This document shows, piece by piece, positions 51,886-61,470 of a stretch of DNA of 64,000 bases. The DNA comes from Pedococcus dokdonensis (GTDB lineage: Bacteria > Actinomycetota > Actinomycetes > Actinomycetales > Dermatophilaceae), in assembly GCF_900104525.1 (NCBI RefSeq), contig NZ_LT629711.1, positions 558,001-622,000 on the forward strand, given 5' to 3'. Numbering within the stretch: the first letter of the stretch is position 1; each line of letters starts with the position of its first letter. The notes below the pieces were generated by a model, which was not told the DNA's origin, did no database searches, and saw nothing but the letters and a program-made list of their open reading frames with translations. Position numbers and translations under genes: made by a program.

Positions 51886-53190
51886 TCAGCTGCCGGTCGT
51901 GGCCGGCTTGCGGCCGGCCAGGTCTGCGTACGCGGACCGGTCCCAGGTGTGCCGGAAGTTGGGGTCCGGGTGTCGCCACCCGGCGCCATACAGCTTCTCG
52001 AGGTAGACGAGCGGGTTGCGCGGCAACGGGCAGGTGACCCCCATGAGCGGCGCGCTCGACGTCGGGAACATCATGTCGCGGGTGAGCGCGCCACGGGCCC
52101 CGGGGTACCACGAGACGACGTCGCCCTCGAAGAGCCCCACGAACACGTCGACGTGCTTGGCGCCGGGGCGTCGCACGTGCCGATGTGCCGAGAAGTTGCC
52201 GGTGACCGTGAACCCGAGCGGCCGCAGGTGCTGCTCGACGCGGGCCAGGCCCTCGTTGAGGTTGCGCGCCTCGTGCGGGTCGAACGCGATGATGATGTCG
52301 AGGTCGTCGTCGTGCGGGATCAGCGCGCCGTCACGCACCACCGACAGGGCGGCCCCGAACCCGAAGCAGACGTTCGGCGTCAGGGTGGCGAGGGCGTCGC
52401 TGATCTCGACGGCCGACGTGATGTAGCGGACCTTCTCGGTGTCGGACCAGAAGCGGAAGCACCGCTGCGGTCCGTGCACCGTCCACTCCATCGAGCGGTC
52501 GGCCAGCAGGGTGCGGGTGACGATCGTGCGGAACTGCGCCCGGTCGGGGTCCGGCACGTCGGTCAGTGCGTCGAGGGCCTTGCGGGCCTCCTCGTAGAAG
52601 CCACCGAAGGTGTCGGCGAGGATGGGGAGCAGGGCGGCCAGCTCAGGGGAGGCGCCGTTGGCGGCGGGGGCCGTGAGGAACTGCCGGAGCTGCTCGATCC
52701 GGGCCCGGTGGTCGTACGCGACGACCCAGCCGTCGGGGCCCTCCACGAGCACCCGGAAGCCGCGGATCCGGCGGGCGGTGGTCGCGCTGACGTTGCGCAG
52801 CCGGACCCGCTGGAGGTCCACCGGCTTCTTGAAGGTGAGCTCCACCCAGCCGGGGCTGTCCTGCCCGGTGTGCACCGAGGTGCCCGAGGGGTGCTCGACG
52901 TCGAGCAGACGGACCGAGTTGAAGGCGTCGCCGAAGTTCTTGTGCCAGCTGCTCGTCGTGACCTTGGCGTCGCGCTTGCCGATCGCGCCCTTGGTGGTGT
53001 CGACCCCGATGGACTGCAGGTGCAGGAACTGCTCCGGTGGTCCCTCGACGCGCAGCCGCCGGACCCCGGTGTGGCCGAGCCGGAGGTCGAGCAGGCCGTT
53101 CTGGGCGATGAAGTCGAGGTCGGGGTAGAGGGCGCGGCCGGCCCGGATGATGTCTTCCAGGTCGGCCAACGGCTCGGCGCCTGCGGTCAT
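51886..53190 (-). CDS. LicD-family protein with N-terminal discoidin-like domain
   Basis: A 434-residue protein. Residues about 50-165 resemble an F5/8-type (discoidin/galactose-binding-like) beta sandwich (DSPGWVELTFKKPVDLQRVRLRNVS, GFRVLVEGPDGWV). Residues about 230-430 carry the LicD nucleotidyltransferase-like core: FGFGAALSVVRDGALIPHDDDLDII with the metal-binding Asp294-Asp295-Asp296 and Asp298. LicD enzymes transfer phosphorylcholine, or act in fukutin-like sugar phosphotransfer, to cell-surface glycans. No signal peptide is present, so it acts inside the cell. The SAM methyltransferase gene lies 5 bp upstream in the same operon, suggesting a shared modification of a cell-surface polysaccharide. 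Confidence 0.72.
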   Translation of the reverse strand: MTAGAEPLADLEDIIRAGRALYPDLDFIAQNGLLDLRLGHTGVRRLRVEGPPEQFLHLQSIGVDTTKGAIGKRDAKVTTSSWHKNFGDAFNSVRLLDVEHPSGTSVHTGQDSPGWVELTFKKPVDLQRVRLRNVSATTARRIRGFRVLVEGPDGWVVAYDHRARIEQLRQFLTAPAANGASPELAALLPILADTFGGFYEEARKALDALTDVPDPDRAQFRTIVTRTLLADRSMEWTVHGPQRCFRFWSDTEKVRYITSAVEISDALATLTPNVCFGFGAALSVVRDGALIPHDDDLDIIIAFDPHEARNLNEGLARVEQHLRPLGFTVTGNFSAHRHVRRPGAKHVDVFVGLFEGDVVSWYPGARGALTRDMMFPTSSAPLMGVTCPLPRNPLVYLEKLYGAGWRHPDPNFRHTWDRSAYADLAGRKPATTGS

Positions 53191-53195
53191 CGGGG

Positions 53196-53846
53196 TCAGA
53201 CCCGGGTGAAGAGCTCGCGGGCGCAGTACGCGTCGTCCTGGCGGTACTTGGCGAAGCCGAACCCCTCCGTGGCGTAGCTGACCTCGAAGCCCTGGCCGAG
53301 GGCGCGTGCCTGGAAGGTGGCCGGCGCGACGAAGCGACGGTAGTGCGTGCCGGTCACCTTGGCGCCGGTCTGGTCGCGCACCGTGCGGTACTCGACGGCC
53401 AGCAGGTCGCCGGGTGAGGTGAGCCCCGCGGCCAGCGAGAGGAAGTCCTCCTCCTCGCGGTCGGTGATGGCGTGCACGAAGAACCGGGCGTAGACCGCGA
53501 GCGGCCCGGTGGCGGTTCCGGCGCCGAGCCGCTCCGGCAGGGCCGGGTCGTCGATCGAGGAGACCAGGAAGCTGGCCCGGATGCCGTGCGCCTCGGCGGT
53601 CGCGGCGGCTGCCGCGACGGCGGACTCCGACCCGTCCACCCCGGTGACGTCGTGCCCGTTCGCGGCGAAGAAGAGCGAGTCGCGACCGTTGCCGCAGCCG
53701 AGCTCGATGACGCGGGTGGGGCCCTGCAGCTCGCCCGCGACGAAGGCGGCGAACTGCGAGGGGAGGGGGAGCTTCGTGGCGGCGCTGGCTGCGTAGTACT
53801 CGTTCCAGTAGCCGCTGCGGTCAGGCGAAAGGTCGGCGGAAGTCAC
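53196..53846 (-). CDS. Class I SAM-dependent methyltransferase
   Basis: The 216-residue product has a Rossmann-like methyltransferase core: VIELGCGNGRDSLFFAANGHDVTGVDGSESAVAAAAA (residues about 45-80) contains motif I (ELGCGNGRD) and the SAM-ribose acidic residue in VTGVDGS. An ending that includes AYCARELFTRV is typical of small-molecule methyltransferases. It is the upstream gene of a two-gene operon with LicD. A target such as a sugar, lipid or nucleotide-linked intermediate of the same surface pathway is inferred from context. Confidence 0.82.
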   Translation of the reverse strand: MTSADLSPDRSGYWNEYYAASAATKLPLPSQFAAFVAGELQGPTRVIELGCGNGRDSLFFAANGHDVTGVDGSESAVAAAAATAEAHGIRASFLVSSIDDPALPERLGAGTATGPLAVYARFFVHAITDREEEDFLSLAAGLTSPGDLLAVEYRTVRDQTGAKVTGTHYRRFVAPATFQARALGQGFEVSYATEGFGFAKYRQDDAYCARELFTRV

Positions 53847-53963
53847 AGGGGAAACCTCGTTGTGGGTGCGGATCGGCGTTCACCGGGTGTTCATCGTCAG
53901 GTCACCCTAGAGGAGGAGGGTCGTGCCCGGCTCCTTCGCAACGCGCAAACGTATGCTGCGCCC

Positions 53964-56900
53964 ATGCCCTCCGCCGACCCGCCGCAGCCTCGTGCTGCCC
54001 CGGACCAGGGACGGCCCCGGGGTCGGAACCGGCGTGGGGCCGCGGGGCGGAACCGGGCGCGGCAGCGGCCGGAACCACGCAGACCGGACATCCCGGTCCC
54101 CGAGCTGAAGTACCCACCCGACCTGCCGGTCGTCGCGCGCAAGGACGACATCGCGGCCGCCATCCGCGACCACCAGGTGGTCGTCGTCGCAGGTGAGACG
54201 GGGTCGGGCAAGACCACGCAGCTGCCGAAGATCTGTCTCGAGATCGGTCGCGGGCGGGCCGGCCTGATCGGGCACACCCAGCCGCGGCGGATCGCGGCCC
54301 GCTCGGTCGCCGAGCGCATCGCCGAGGAGCTCGAGGTCGGGCTGGGCGGGGCGATCGGCTACCAGGTGCGCTTCACCGACCAGAGCAGCGACAACACCCT
54401 CGTCAAGGTGATGACCGACGGCATCCTGCTCAACGAGCTGCAGCGCGACCGGATGCTGCGCAAGTACGACACGATCATCATCGACGAGGCGCACGAGCGG
54501 TCGCTCAACATCGACTTCATCCTGGGCTACCTCAAGCAGCTGCTGCCCCGGCGCCCCGACCTCAAGGTCGTCATCACCTCGGCAACGATCGACCCCCAGC
54601 GCTTCGCCGAGCACTTCGGCGATCCCGGGACGGGCGAGCCGGCGCCGATCATCGAGGTGTCGGGGCGCACCTACCCGGTCGAGGTCCGCTACCGCCCGCT
54701 GGTCGACCCCGAGCGACCGGAGGCCGACGAGCGTGACCAGGTCACCGCCGTCTGCGAGGCGGTGGAGGAGCTGTGGACCGAGCGGCCGGCGGACGGGGCC
54801 GGGCACGACATCCTCGTCTTCCTCTCGGGGGAGCGCGAGATCCGCGACACCGCCGACGCGATCGAGTCCATGAAGCTGCCGCAGACCGAGGTGCTGCCCC
54901 TCTATGCACGGCTCTCGTCCGCCGAGCAGCACAAGGTCTTCGGGCGGGCCAGCGGGCGACGGATCGTGTTGGCCACCAACGTCGCCGAGACGTCGCTGAC
55001 CGTCCCCGGCATCCGGTATGTCGTGGATGCCGGCACGGCGCGCATCTCGCGGTACTCCCAGCGCACCAAGGTGCAGCGACTCCCGATCGAGCCGATCTCC
55101 CAGGCCAGCGCCAACCAGCGGGCGGGTCGGTGTGGTCGCCTCGCCGACGGGATCTGCATCCGGCTGTACTCCGAGGACGACTACCTCACGCGACCCGAGT
55201 TCACCGACCCCGAGATCCAGCGCACCAGTCTGGCCTCCGTGATCCTCCAGATGACCTCGTTGGGTCTGGGTGACGTCGCGCGCTTCCCGTTCGTCGACGC
55301 CCCCGATGCCCGCCAGGTGGCGGACGGGGTGCGCCTGCTCGAGGAGCTCGGCGCGTTCGACGGGGAAGAGGGGCCGCGGCGTGGGGCGCGCCGCCTCACC
55401 GCACACGGGAAGTCGTTGGCCCGGCTGCCGGTGGACCCGCGCCTGGGCCGCATGCTGATCGAGGCCGGCCGACTCGGCTGCGTGCGCGAGGTGCTGGTCA
55501 TCGTGGCGGCCCTGTCGATGCAGGACCCGCGCGAGCGGCCTGCCGACAAGCAGACCCAGGCCGACCAGTCGCACGCCCGGTTCCGCGACGAGCACTCCGA
55601 CTTCGTCTCGCTGCTCAACCTGTGGGCCTACCTCAAGGACCAGCAGAAGGCGTTGTCGCACAGCGCCTTTCGGCGGATGTGCCGCTCGGAGTTCCTGCAC
55701 TACCTGCGGGTGCGCGAGTGGCAGGACCTGCACAGCCAGCTCCGCAAGGCCTGCCAGGACCTCGGGATCGACCCGCGGGCCGCGACCTCGGCGAAGGGCG
55801 AGCCACCGAACGCGGACCTCGTCCACCAGGCCATGTTGGCGGGGCTGTTGTCCCACATCGGGCTGCGTGACGAGGCCAAGCGCGACTACCTCGGTGCGCG
55901 CGGGGCCCGGTTCGGCATCTCGCCGGGATCGACGCTCTTCCGCCGCCAGCCCACCTGGGTGATGTCTGCCGAGCTCGTCGAGACCACCCGGTTGTGGGCG
56001 CGCAGCAACGCCAGGATCGACCCGGTCTGGGCCGAGCGGTTGGCCGGGCACCTCGTGAAGCGGACCTGGTCGGAGCCTCGCTGGTCGCGCAAGCAGGGTG
56101 CGGTGGTGGCGACGGAGCGGGTGATGCTCTACGGCATCCCGCTGGTCGCGGCCCGCACCGTGCAGTACTCGCGGATCAACCCCGAGGAGTCCCGCGACCT
56201 GTTCATCCGCCATGCCCTCGTCGACGGTGACTGGGACACCCATCACCAGTTCTTCACGGCCAACCAGGCCCTGTTGCGACGGCTCGCCGAGCTCGAGGAG
56301 CGGGCCCGCCGTAGGGACATCGTCGTCGACGACGAGGACCTGGTGGCGTTCTACGACGCCCGCGTGCCGGCCGACGTGGTCTCCCAGCGCCATTTCGACC
56401 GCTGGTGGAAGGACGCCCGCAAGGACACGCCGCAGCTGCTCACCTTCACCGAGGACCTGCTGACGCGGGACTCCGCCGAAGGGGTGTCGGCGCAGGACTA
56501 CCCGCGCACCTGGACCCAGGACGGGCTCGAGCTGCCGGTGACCTACCAGTTCGAACCCGGGGCGGCCGCCGACGGTGTGACCGTCCACGTCCCGGTGCAG
56601 GTCCTCAACCAGCTCACCGACGACGGTTTCGACTGGCAGGTGCCGGGGTTGCGCGAGGAGCTCGCGACCGCGCTGATCCGGTCGCTGCCCAAGGCGACCA
56701 GGGTGCACTTCGTGCCGGCCCCGGACCACGCCGCGGCAGCACTGGCCGAGGCGCACCCGGGTGGCGGGCGGCGCCTGGCGGACGAGCTGGCCCGGGTGCT
56801 GCGCGCCCGGACCGGCTTCGCGGTCCCACCTGAGCAGTTCGCCGCAGAGCGGGTGCCCGACCACCTGCGCATCACCTTCGCCGTCGAGGACGGCAGGGGC

Positions 56901-57878
56901 CAGGTGCTGGGCAGCGGCAAGGACCTCGCCGCGCTGCAGGAGGAGCTTGCTGGCCAGGTGCAGCGCCGGATGTCCCGGGCCGGGGCGGCGATCGAACGAA
57001 AAGGACTGCGGCAGTGGGACTTCGGCGACCTGCCGAAGACCTTCGAGTCGACCTCAGGAGGTCGGACGGTGCAGGGCTTCCCCGCCCTGGTCGACCGTGG
57101 CGGGAGCGTCGACCTCGTCGTCATGGCGGGGGAGCGTGAGGCCGAGGCGGCGACGACGCTCGGGGTGCGCAGGCTCCTGCTGCTCAACACCACGGCCCCG
57201 TGGAAGCGGGTGCTCGCCTCTCTCGGCAACGCCCAGAAGCTCGCGCTCGGCAACAACCCGCACGGCTCCGTGCCCGCCCTGTTGGAGGACGCGTTGGCCT
57301 GTGCCGTCGACGCCATCGTGCTCGAGCGCACCGACCTCGACCGGGGCGGGGTCCGGGACGAGGCCGCCTTCGACGAGGTGCTCGCGGCGGTGCGCACCCA
57401 TGTCGCGGCGCGCGTGCTGACGGTCGTGGGTGAGGTGGAGCCGGCCCTGTCCGCGGCCAACGGGGTGCGGGTGCGGCTCGACGCCATGACCGCACCGACC
57501 GTGGCCGCGCTGGTGGCCGACGTGCGGGCCCAGCTCGACAGCCTCGTCTACGCCGGCTTCGTCGCCGACACCGGCCTGGCGCACCTGCCCGATTTGCGCC
57601 GCTACCTGCGGGCCATGCTCCAGCGCCTCGAGAAGGCCCCGTCGTCGCCGGCCGCGCTGAGCCGCGACGCGGCCAACCAGGAGGTGGTCGACCGGGTCGA
57701 GGTCGCGTATGCCGACCTGCTCGACTCCCTGCCCGTGGTCGAGCGGCGCTCCGAGCCGGTCCGGGCTGTGGGGTGGATGGTCGAGGAGCTCAGGGTGAGC
57801 TTGTTCGCGAACGGTCTCGGCACGGCATACCCGGTGTCCGAGAAGCGGATCCGCGCGGCCATCGCCGCCCTCGGCTGA
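53964..57878 (+). CDS. hrpA: ATP-dependent RNA helicase HrpA
   Basis: A 1304-residue DEAH-box helicase with the complete core: Walker A GETGSGKT (77-84), DEAH (174-177), SAT (SATIDPQRF), and a C-terminal helicase domain (FLSGEREIRDT, NVAETSLTVPGIRYVVD, QRAGRCGR). Helicase-associated, OB-fold and the long DUF3418 C-terminal domains follow, as in E. coli HrpA (about 1300 residues). HrpA acts on mRNA and resolves stalled ribosomes. A basic, Arg/Pro-rich N-terminus of about 45 residues precedes the core. The ATG at 53964 was chosen as the first codon that leaves this tail intact; upstream frame shows no protein-like sequence. Confidence 0.95.
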   Translation: MPSADPPQPRAAPDQGRPRGRNRRGAAGRNRARQRPEPRRPDIPVPELKYPPDLPVVARKDDIAAAIRDHQVVVVAGETGSGKTTQLPKICLEIGRGRAGLIGHTQPRRIAARSVAERIAEELEVGLGGAIGYQVRFTDQSSDNTLVKVMTDGILLNELQRDRMLRKYDTIIIDEAHERSLNIDFILGYLKQLLPRRPDLKVVITSATIDPQRFAEHFGDPGTGEPAPIIEVSGRTYPVEVRYRPLVDPERPEADERDQVTAVCEAVEELWTERPADGAGHDILVFLSGEREIRDTADAIESMKLPQTEVLPLYARLSSAEQHKVFGRASGRRIVLATNVAETSLTVPGIRYVVDAGTARISRYSQRTKVQRLPIEPISQASANQRAGRCGRLADGICIRLYSEDDYLTRPEFTDPEIQRTSLASVILQMTSLGLGDVARFPFVDAPDARQVADGVRLLEELGAFDGEEGPRRGARRLTAHGKSLARLPVDPRLGRMLIEAGRLGCVREVLVIVAALSMQDPRERPADKQTQADQSHARFRDEHSDFVSLLNLWAYLKDQQKALSHSAFRRMCRSEFLHYLRVREWQDLHSQLRKACQDLGIDPRAATSAKGEPPNADLVHQAMLAGLLSHIGLRDEAKRDYLGARGARFGISPGSTLFRRQPTWVMSAELVETTRLWARSNARIDPVWAERLAGHLVKRTWSEPRWSRKQGAVVATERVMLYGIPLVAARTVQYSRINPEESRDLFIRHALVDGDWDTHHQFFTANQALLRRLAELEERARRRDIVVDDEDLVAFYDARVPADVVSQRHFDRWWKDARKDTPQLLTFTEDLLTRDSAEGVSAQDYPRTWTQDGLELPVTYQFEPGAAADGVTVHVPVQVLNQLTDDGFDWQVPGLREELATALIRSLPKATRVHFVPAPDHAAAALAEAHPGGGRRLADELARVLRARTGFAVPPEQFAAERVPDHLRITFAVEDGRGQVLGSGKDLAALQEELAGQVQRRMSRAGAAIERKGLRQWDFGDLPKTFESTSGGRTVQGFPALVDRGGSVDLVVMAGEREAEAATTLGVRRLLLLNTTAPWKRVLASLGNAQKLALGNNPHGSVPALLEDALACAVDAIVLERTDLDRGGVRDEAAFDEVLAAVRTHVAARVLTVVGEVEPALSAANGVRVRLDAMTAPTVAALVADVRAQLDSLVYAGFVADTGLAHLPDLRRYLRAMLQRLEKAPSSPAALSRDAANQEVVDRVEVAYADLLDSLPVVERRSEPVRAVGWMVEELRVSLFANGLGTAYPVSEKRIRAAIAALG

Positions 57879-57907
57879 GCCGGCAGCACTCCCTCTCGGG
57901 CCGACGA

Positions 57908-57944
57908 CGAAGGCCCCGGCCACCAAGGGTGGTCGGGGCCTTCG
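57908..57944. terminator. Bidirectional terminator hairpin
   Basis: Arms 57908-57924 and 57928-57944 pair over 17 positions with one G:T pair and a 3-nt loop (GC-rich stem ending in CTTCG). It lies between the convergent hrpA and MFS genes and serves both directions. Confidence 0.85.
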
Positions 57945-57957
57945 TACGGCGATCAGG

Positions 57958-59511
57958 TCAGGCGAGGTGCACGTTCTCGTGGCCCTCGGTCGACAACGAC
58001 TCGTGCTTGACGTTGAGGAAGCCGAACGTGATCAGCGAGCCGACCAGGATCATCGCGCCGGCCACCAGGTAGGCGTGGCCCGACCCGAAGGTCTGGGCCT
58101 GCAGCGCGATCTGGTGCTGCGCAGCCTGGAGCTGCTCCGGGCTGAGGGCTCCGGAGGCGGCCTTGGCCTGCAGCGCGGCGCCGAGCTCGGCACCCTTGTC
58201 CTTGGCGCCGTTCGCGAACACGGTGCTGAGGGTGGCCAGGCCCAGGGCCCCACCGACCTGCTGCATGGTGTTGAGCACCGCCGAGGCGACGCCGGAGTCC
58301 TCCGACGCGACGCCGGCCGTGGCCGTGAGCGTCATCGGCACGAAGGTCAGGCCCATGCCGACCGCGAGGACGGTGATCCAGGGCAGCAGCGCCGTGGCGT
58401 AGGAGCTGTCGACGTCGAGCTGGGCGAACCCGAACATGCCCCCAGCAGCGAGGAGCGTGCCGACACCGGAGATCCAGCGCGGGTCGACCCGGGTCATCAG
58501 TGTGGACGCGATCTGGGCGGCGACGACGATGCCGAAGGAGAACGGCAGGAACGCGAAGCCGGACTTCAGCGGCGAGTAGCCCAGCACCTGCTGGATGTAG
58601 AGGCCGAGGAAGTAGAACATCGCGAACATCGCGGCACCGACGATGAGCATCACCGCGAAGGAGGTTCCGCGGGTGCGGTCGGCCAGGATGCGGATCGGCA
58701 TGAGGGCGTGGGTGGAACGCATCTCGACGAGGACGAAGGCGACCAGCATCGCGACACCGGCGATCAGGGTGGTGAGGGTGGTGGCCGAGGTCCACGAGTC
58801 GCTGGCTGCGTTGGTGAGGCCGTAGACGAGGGACACGAGGCCGCCGGTGCCGAGGATCGCGCCGGGGACGTCGATCCGGCCGGTGCCGCGCGCCGACTCG
58901 GGAAGGAATCGGGGGGCGAGGAAGGCGACGAGGAGGCCGATCGGCACGTTGATGAACATCGTCCAGCGCCAGTCGATCTCGGTCAGGGCGCCACCGAGGA
59001 TGAGGCCCACGGCCGCACCTGCACCGGACATCGCGGCATACACGCCCATGGCGCGGTTGCGCGCGGGGCCGGCCGGGAAGGTGGTCGTGATCAGGGCGAG
59101 GGCGGTGGGTGACGCGAGCGCCGCCCCGATGCCCTGCAGGGCCCGCGCGCCGAGGAGCATGCCCTCGGTCTGGGCGATGCCGCCGAGGAAGGACGCGCCG
59201 GCGAAGACCAGCACGCCGGTCATGAACACCTTGCGGCGACCGAAGAGGTCACCGAGGCGGCCGCCGAGGAGCAGCAGCCCACCGAAGGCCAGCGTGTAGG
59301 CGGTGACGACCCACGAGAGGTTCTCCTGGGTGAAGCCCAGGTCGGTCATGATGTGCGGCATCGCGATGTTCACGATCGTGCCGTCGAGCACGACCATCAG
59401 CTGGGCCGCGGTGATGACGGTGAGGGCGATGCCGAGGTGGCGGCCCTTGCCGCTCGGGGCGGCGTCCGGTTCAGGCGTCGAGACGGGCTCGACGACAGCA
59501 GTCGAAGACAT
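57958..59511 (-). CDS. MFS transporter, DHA2 (EmrB/QacA) family
   Basis: The 517-residue product has 14 predicted helices, as in DHA2 drug:proton antiporters. The first helix region LGIALTVITAAQLMVVLDGTIVNIAMPHI carries motif D1 (VVLDGTIVNIA), and the loop GGRLGDLFGRRKVFMTGVLVF is motif A. The C-terminus ends in a short His/Glu-rich tail. Such proteins export drugs, dyes or natural products; the cargo is unknown. The tetR gene follows downstream on the same strand in the sense of upstream control (its start is 706 bp away), making it the probable repressor of both. Confidence 0.88.
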   Translation of the reverse strand: MSSTAVVEPVSTPEPDAAPSGKGRHLGIALTVITAAQLMVVLDGTIVNIAMPHIMTDLGFTQENLSWVVTAYTLAFGGLLLLGGRLGDLFGRRKVFMTGVLVFAGASFLGGIAQTEGMLLGARALQGIGAALASPTALALITTTFPAGPARNRAMGVYAAMSGAGAAVGLILGGALTEIDWRWTMFINVPIGLLVAFLAPRFLPESARGTGRIDVPGAILGTGGLVSLVYGLTNAASDSWTSATTLTTLIAGVAMLVAFVLVEMRSTHALMPIRILADRTRGTSFAVMLIVGAAMFAMFYFLGLYIQQVLGYSPLKSGFAFLPFSFGIVVAAQIASTLMTRVDPRWISGVGTLLAAGGMFGFAQLDVDSSYATALLPWITVLAVGMGLTFVPMTLTATAGVASEDSGVASAVLNTMQQVGGALGLATLSTVFANGAKDKGAELGAALQAKAASGALSPEQLQAAQHQIALQAQTFGSGHAYLVAGAMILVGSLITFGFLNVKHESLSTEGHENVHLA

Positions 59512-59572
59512 GGGTGTTCCTTGGTGTGTGGGTGGTGTGGGTGGGCTGTGCTGGGCTGGGTGGAGCGGTGGG

Positions 59573-60217
59573 TCAGTCGCGCTGCAGCGTCGCGGCGCAG
59601 GCGGGGAGGACGACGCTGTCCACCAGGGAGATGAGGCGCTCGGCTGTCGGGTGGGTGCCCGACAGCATCGCCTCGTGGATGGTGATCGCCGGCAGCAGTC
59701 GTGCCAGCAGCTCCAGGTCGGCGCCCTTGCCGATCTCGCCGCGCAGCTGGGCCGCGCGGAACGTCTGGAGCGTGACCGCCATCTTGGGCGCCATCAGGCG
59801 CGTCATGATGGCGTCGCGCAGCTCGGGGTCGCGGTGCAGCGAGCCGAGCAGTGCCGCGAAGACCTGCAGCGGCAGGTCCTCGCCGATCCCGCCCTTGGCA
59901 CAGGCCTGCGCGATGAGGTCGCCGCGCAGTGAGCCGGTGTCGGGGTACTGGTCGGCCTCGACGCCGATCATCAGCTGGAGCGCGTCGATGACGAGGTCGA
60001 CCTTGCCCGGCCAGCGGCGGTAGAGGGTCGCCTTCGACGCCTTGGCCGCAGCGGCCACGGCATCGAAGTTGAGCCGGTCGTAGCCCACGTCCGCGAGGGT
60101 GACCAGCGCGGCCTCGAGGATCTCCCGCTCGCGGTCACCCTCGACCCGGGGACGGGTGCGCGCCGGTTCGGCGGACTCCTGGGTCTCCTGGGCGGTGGTG
60201 GTGCTGGTGGGTGTCAT
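59573..60217 (-). CDS. TetR/AcrR family regulator of the DHA2 exporter
   Basis: A 214-residue regulator with a clear HTH (REILEAALVTLADVGYDRLNFDAVAAAAKASKATLYRRWPGKVDLVIDAL, about 29-78) and a TetR_C-type ligand domain. It is transcribed ahead of the DHA2 exporter on the same strand, with a 61-bp gap, and so is probably co-transcribed with it. The palindrome at 60254-60270, 37 bases upstream of the ATG, is the likely autoregulatory operator. The ATG at 60217 marks the start of the conserved protein; the upstream extension is unconserved. Confidence 0.9.
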   Translation of the reverse strand: MTPTSTTTAQETQESAEPARTRPRVEGDREREILEAALVTLADVGYDRLNFDAVAAAAKASKATLYRRWPGKVDLVIDALQLMIGVEADQYPDTGSLRGDLIAQACAKGGIGEDLPLQVFAALLGSLHRDPELRDAIMTRLMAPKMAVTLQTFRAAQLRGEIGKGADLELLARLLPAITIHEAMLSGTHPTAERLISLVDSVVLPACAATLQRD

Positions 60218-60253
60218 GGCTGCTTCCGGTGTGCCGGGTGGTGCGATGGATGG

Positions 60254-60270
60254 AACGAAACTGTTTCGTT
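60254..60270. promoter_or_regulatory. Palindromic TetR operator
   Basis: AACGAAA-CTG-TTTCGTT is a perfect 7-bp inverted repeat with a 3-bp centre, AT-rich against a GC-rich background. Its size is typical of a TetR dimer site. It lies just upstream of the tetR-DHA2 transcription unit and would repress both. Confidence 0.8.
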
Positions 60271-60459
60271 TCATCGAACCGTACGCCCCGGTCGGCCATT
60301 CCGCCACCTCACAGAATGTGACCGGAGTCACATCGAGGTCGGTCCACGACCTCCCGACGGTGGTGGAGGTGGTCGGCGGAATCCCCTGCCATGCTGAGGC
60401 GTTGGCACTGTACGAACGAACCGAGACCCAGCCCTGCTGGGACGACCGCTGGAGTAGCC

Positions 60460-61395
60460 GTGCTGAACCCGTCCGAGCTCTACCACTTCGAGACCGACAC
60501 CGACCCGCAGGAGCTGCGGGCGTCGGTCATGATCGTCGCGCTCGGCGGATTCATGGACGCGGGTCACACCCAGCGGCTGCTGACCGACCACCTGCTGGCG
60601 ACCAGCGAGTCCACGGTCGTGGCCTCGTTCGACACCGACCAGATGGTCGACTACCGCAGCCGTCGGCCCGCGATGGTGTTCGACTCCAACCGCTGGCTGA
60701 GCTACGACGACCCGTGCCTGGCCCTGCACCGCCTCGTGGACCGCGACGGCACCCCCTACCTGCTGCTGACCGGCCCGGAGCCCGACTTCCAGTGGGAGCG
60801 GATGACCGAGGCCGTGCGCCAGCTCGTCGTCCTGCTCGGCGTCGACCTCGTCGTCAGCGCGCACGGCATCCCCATGGCCGTCCCGCACACTCGCCCGATC
60901 GGCCTCACCTCCCACGCGACCGACCCACGGCTGATCCCGTTGCAGGACAACCCGTTCGGCCGGGTCGAGGTGCCGGCGAGCCTGTCGTCGCTCCTCGAGC
61001 TGCGACTCGGCGAGTCTGGTCACGACGCGCTCGGGTTCGCGGTGCACGTGCCGCACTACCTGGCGCAGGCCGAGTTCGCCGACGGTGCGGTCACGGCGCT
61101 CAACGCCATCACCGCGGCCACCGGGCTCAACCTGCCGATCGACGACCTGGTCGCGCAGGCCGGTCTCAACCGGGCCGAGATCGCCCGCGAGATCGAGGGT
61201 TCCGACGAGGTGTCGCAGGTGATCGCCGCGCTGGAGCGCCAGTACGACACGTTCAGCGAGGGCCGCCAGAAGCCCAGCCTGTTGGCCACCGACGTCAGCG
61301 AGCTGCCGTCGGCCGACGAGATCGGCGCCGAGTTCGAGCAGTTCCTGCGCGAGGTGGCCGACGACGACAGCAACGGCGAGGGCCACCCGAGCTGA
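60460..61395 (+). CDS. PAC2 family protein (proteasome-assembly-chaperone-like)
   Basis: This 311-residue protein has the PAC2 fold: MIVALGGFMDAGHTQRLLTDHLL, VASFDTDQMVDYRSRRPAMVFD, YLLLTGPEPDFQWERMTEAVRQL and GIPMAVPHTRPIGLTSHATDP are its conserved segments. In actinobacteria PAC2 proteins are conserved but uncharacterised; eukaryotic relatives assemble proteasomes, and actinobacteria also have proteasomes, so a related role is plausible. The GTG at 60460 with GGAG five bases upstream was preferred over the ATG at 60391, whose leader (MLRRWHCTNE) is unconserved. A 23-bp hairpin follows. Confidence 0.88.
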   Translation: MLNPSELYHFETDTDPQELRASVMIVALGGFMDAGHTQRLLTDHLLATSESTVVASFDTDQMVDYRSRRPAMVFDSNRWLSYDDPCLALHRLVDRDGTPYLLLTGPEPDFQWERMTEAVRQLVVLLGVDLVVSAHGIPMAVPHTRPIGLTSHATDPRLIPLQDNPFGRVEVPASLSSLLELRLGESGHDALGFAVHVPHYLAQAEFADGAVTALNAITAATGLNLPIDDLVAQAGLNRAEIAREIEGSDEVSQVIAALERQYDTFSEGRQKPSLLATDVSELPSADEIGAEFEQFLREVADDDSNGEGHPS

Positions 61396-61412
61396 CCGCG
61401 GCAACCCCGCAG

Positions 61413-61462
61413 CACGACGAAGCCCGGCCCGCACCACCTGGTGCGGGCCGGGCTTCGTCGTG
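61413..61462. terminator. Strong bidirectional terminator
   Basis: A perfect 23-bp inverted repeat (61413-61435 and 61440-61462) with an ACCT loop separates the convergent PAC2 and DUF1206 genes. It is the strongest hairpin in the window. Confidence 0.9.
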
Positions 61463-61470
61463 TCGAGGCC

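Noticed and set aside
53907..56864. A 985-codon antisense frame within hrpA
   Set aside because: It is the complement of hrpA codons; residue composition is that of a GC-skewed shadow frame.
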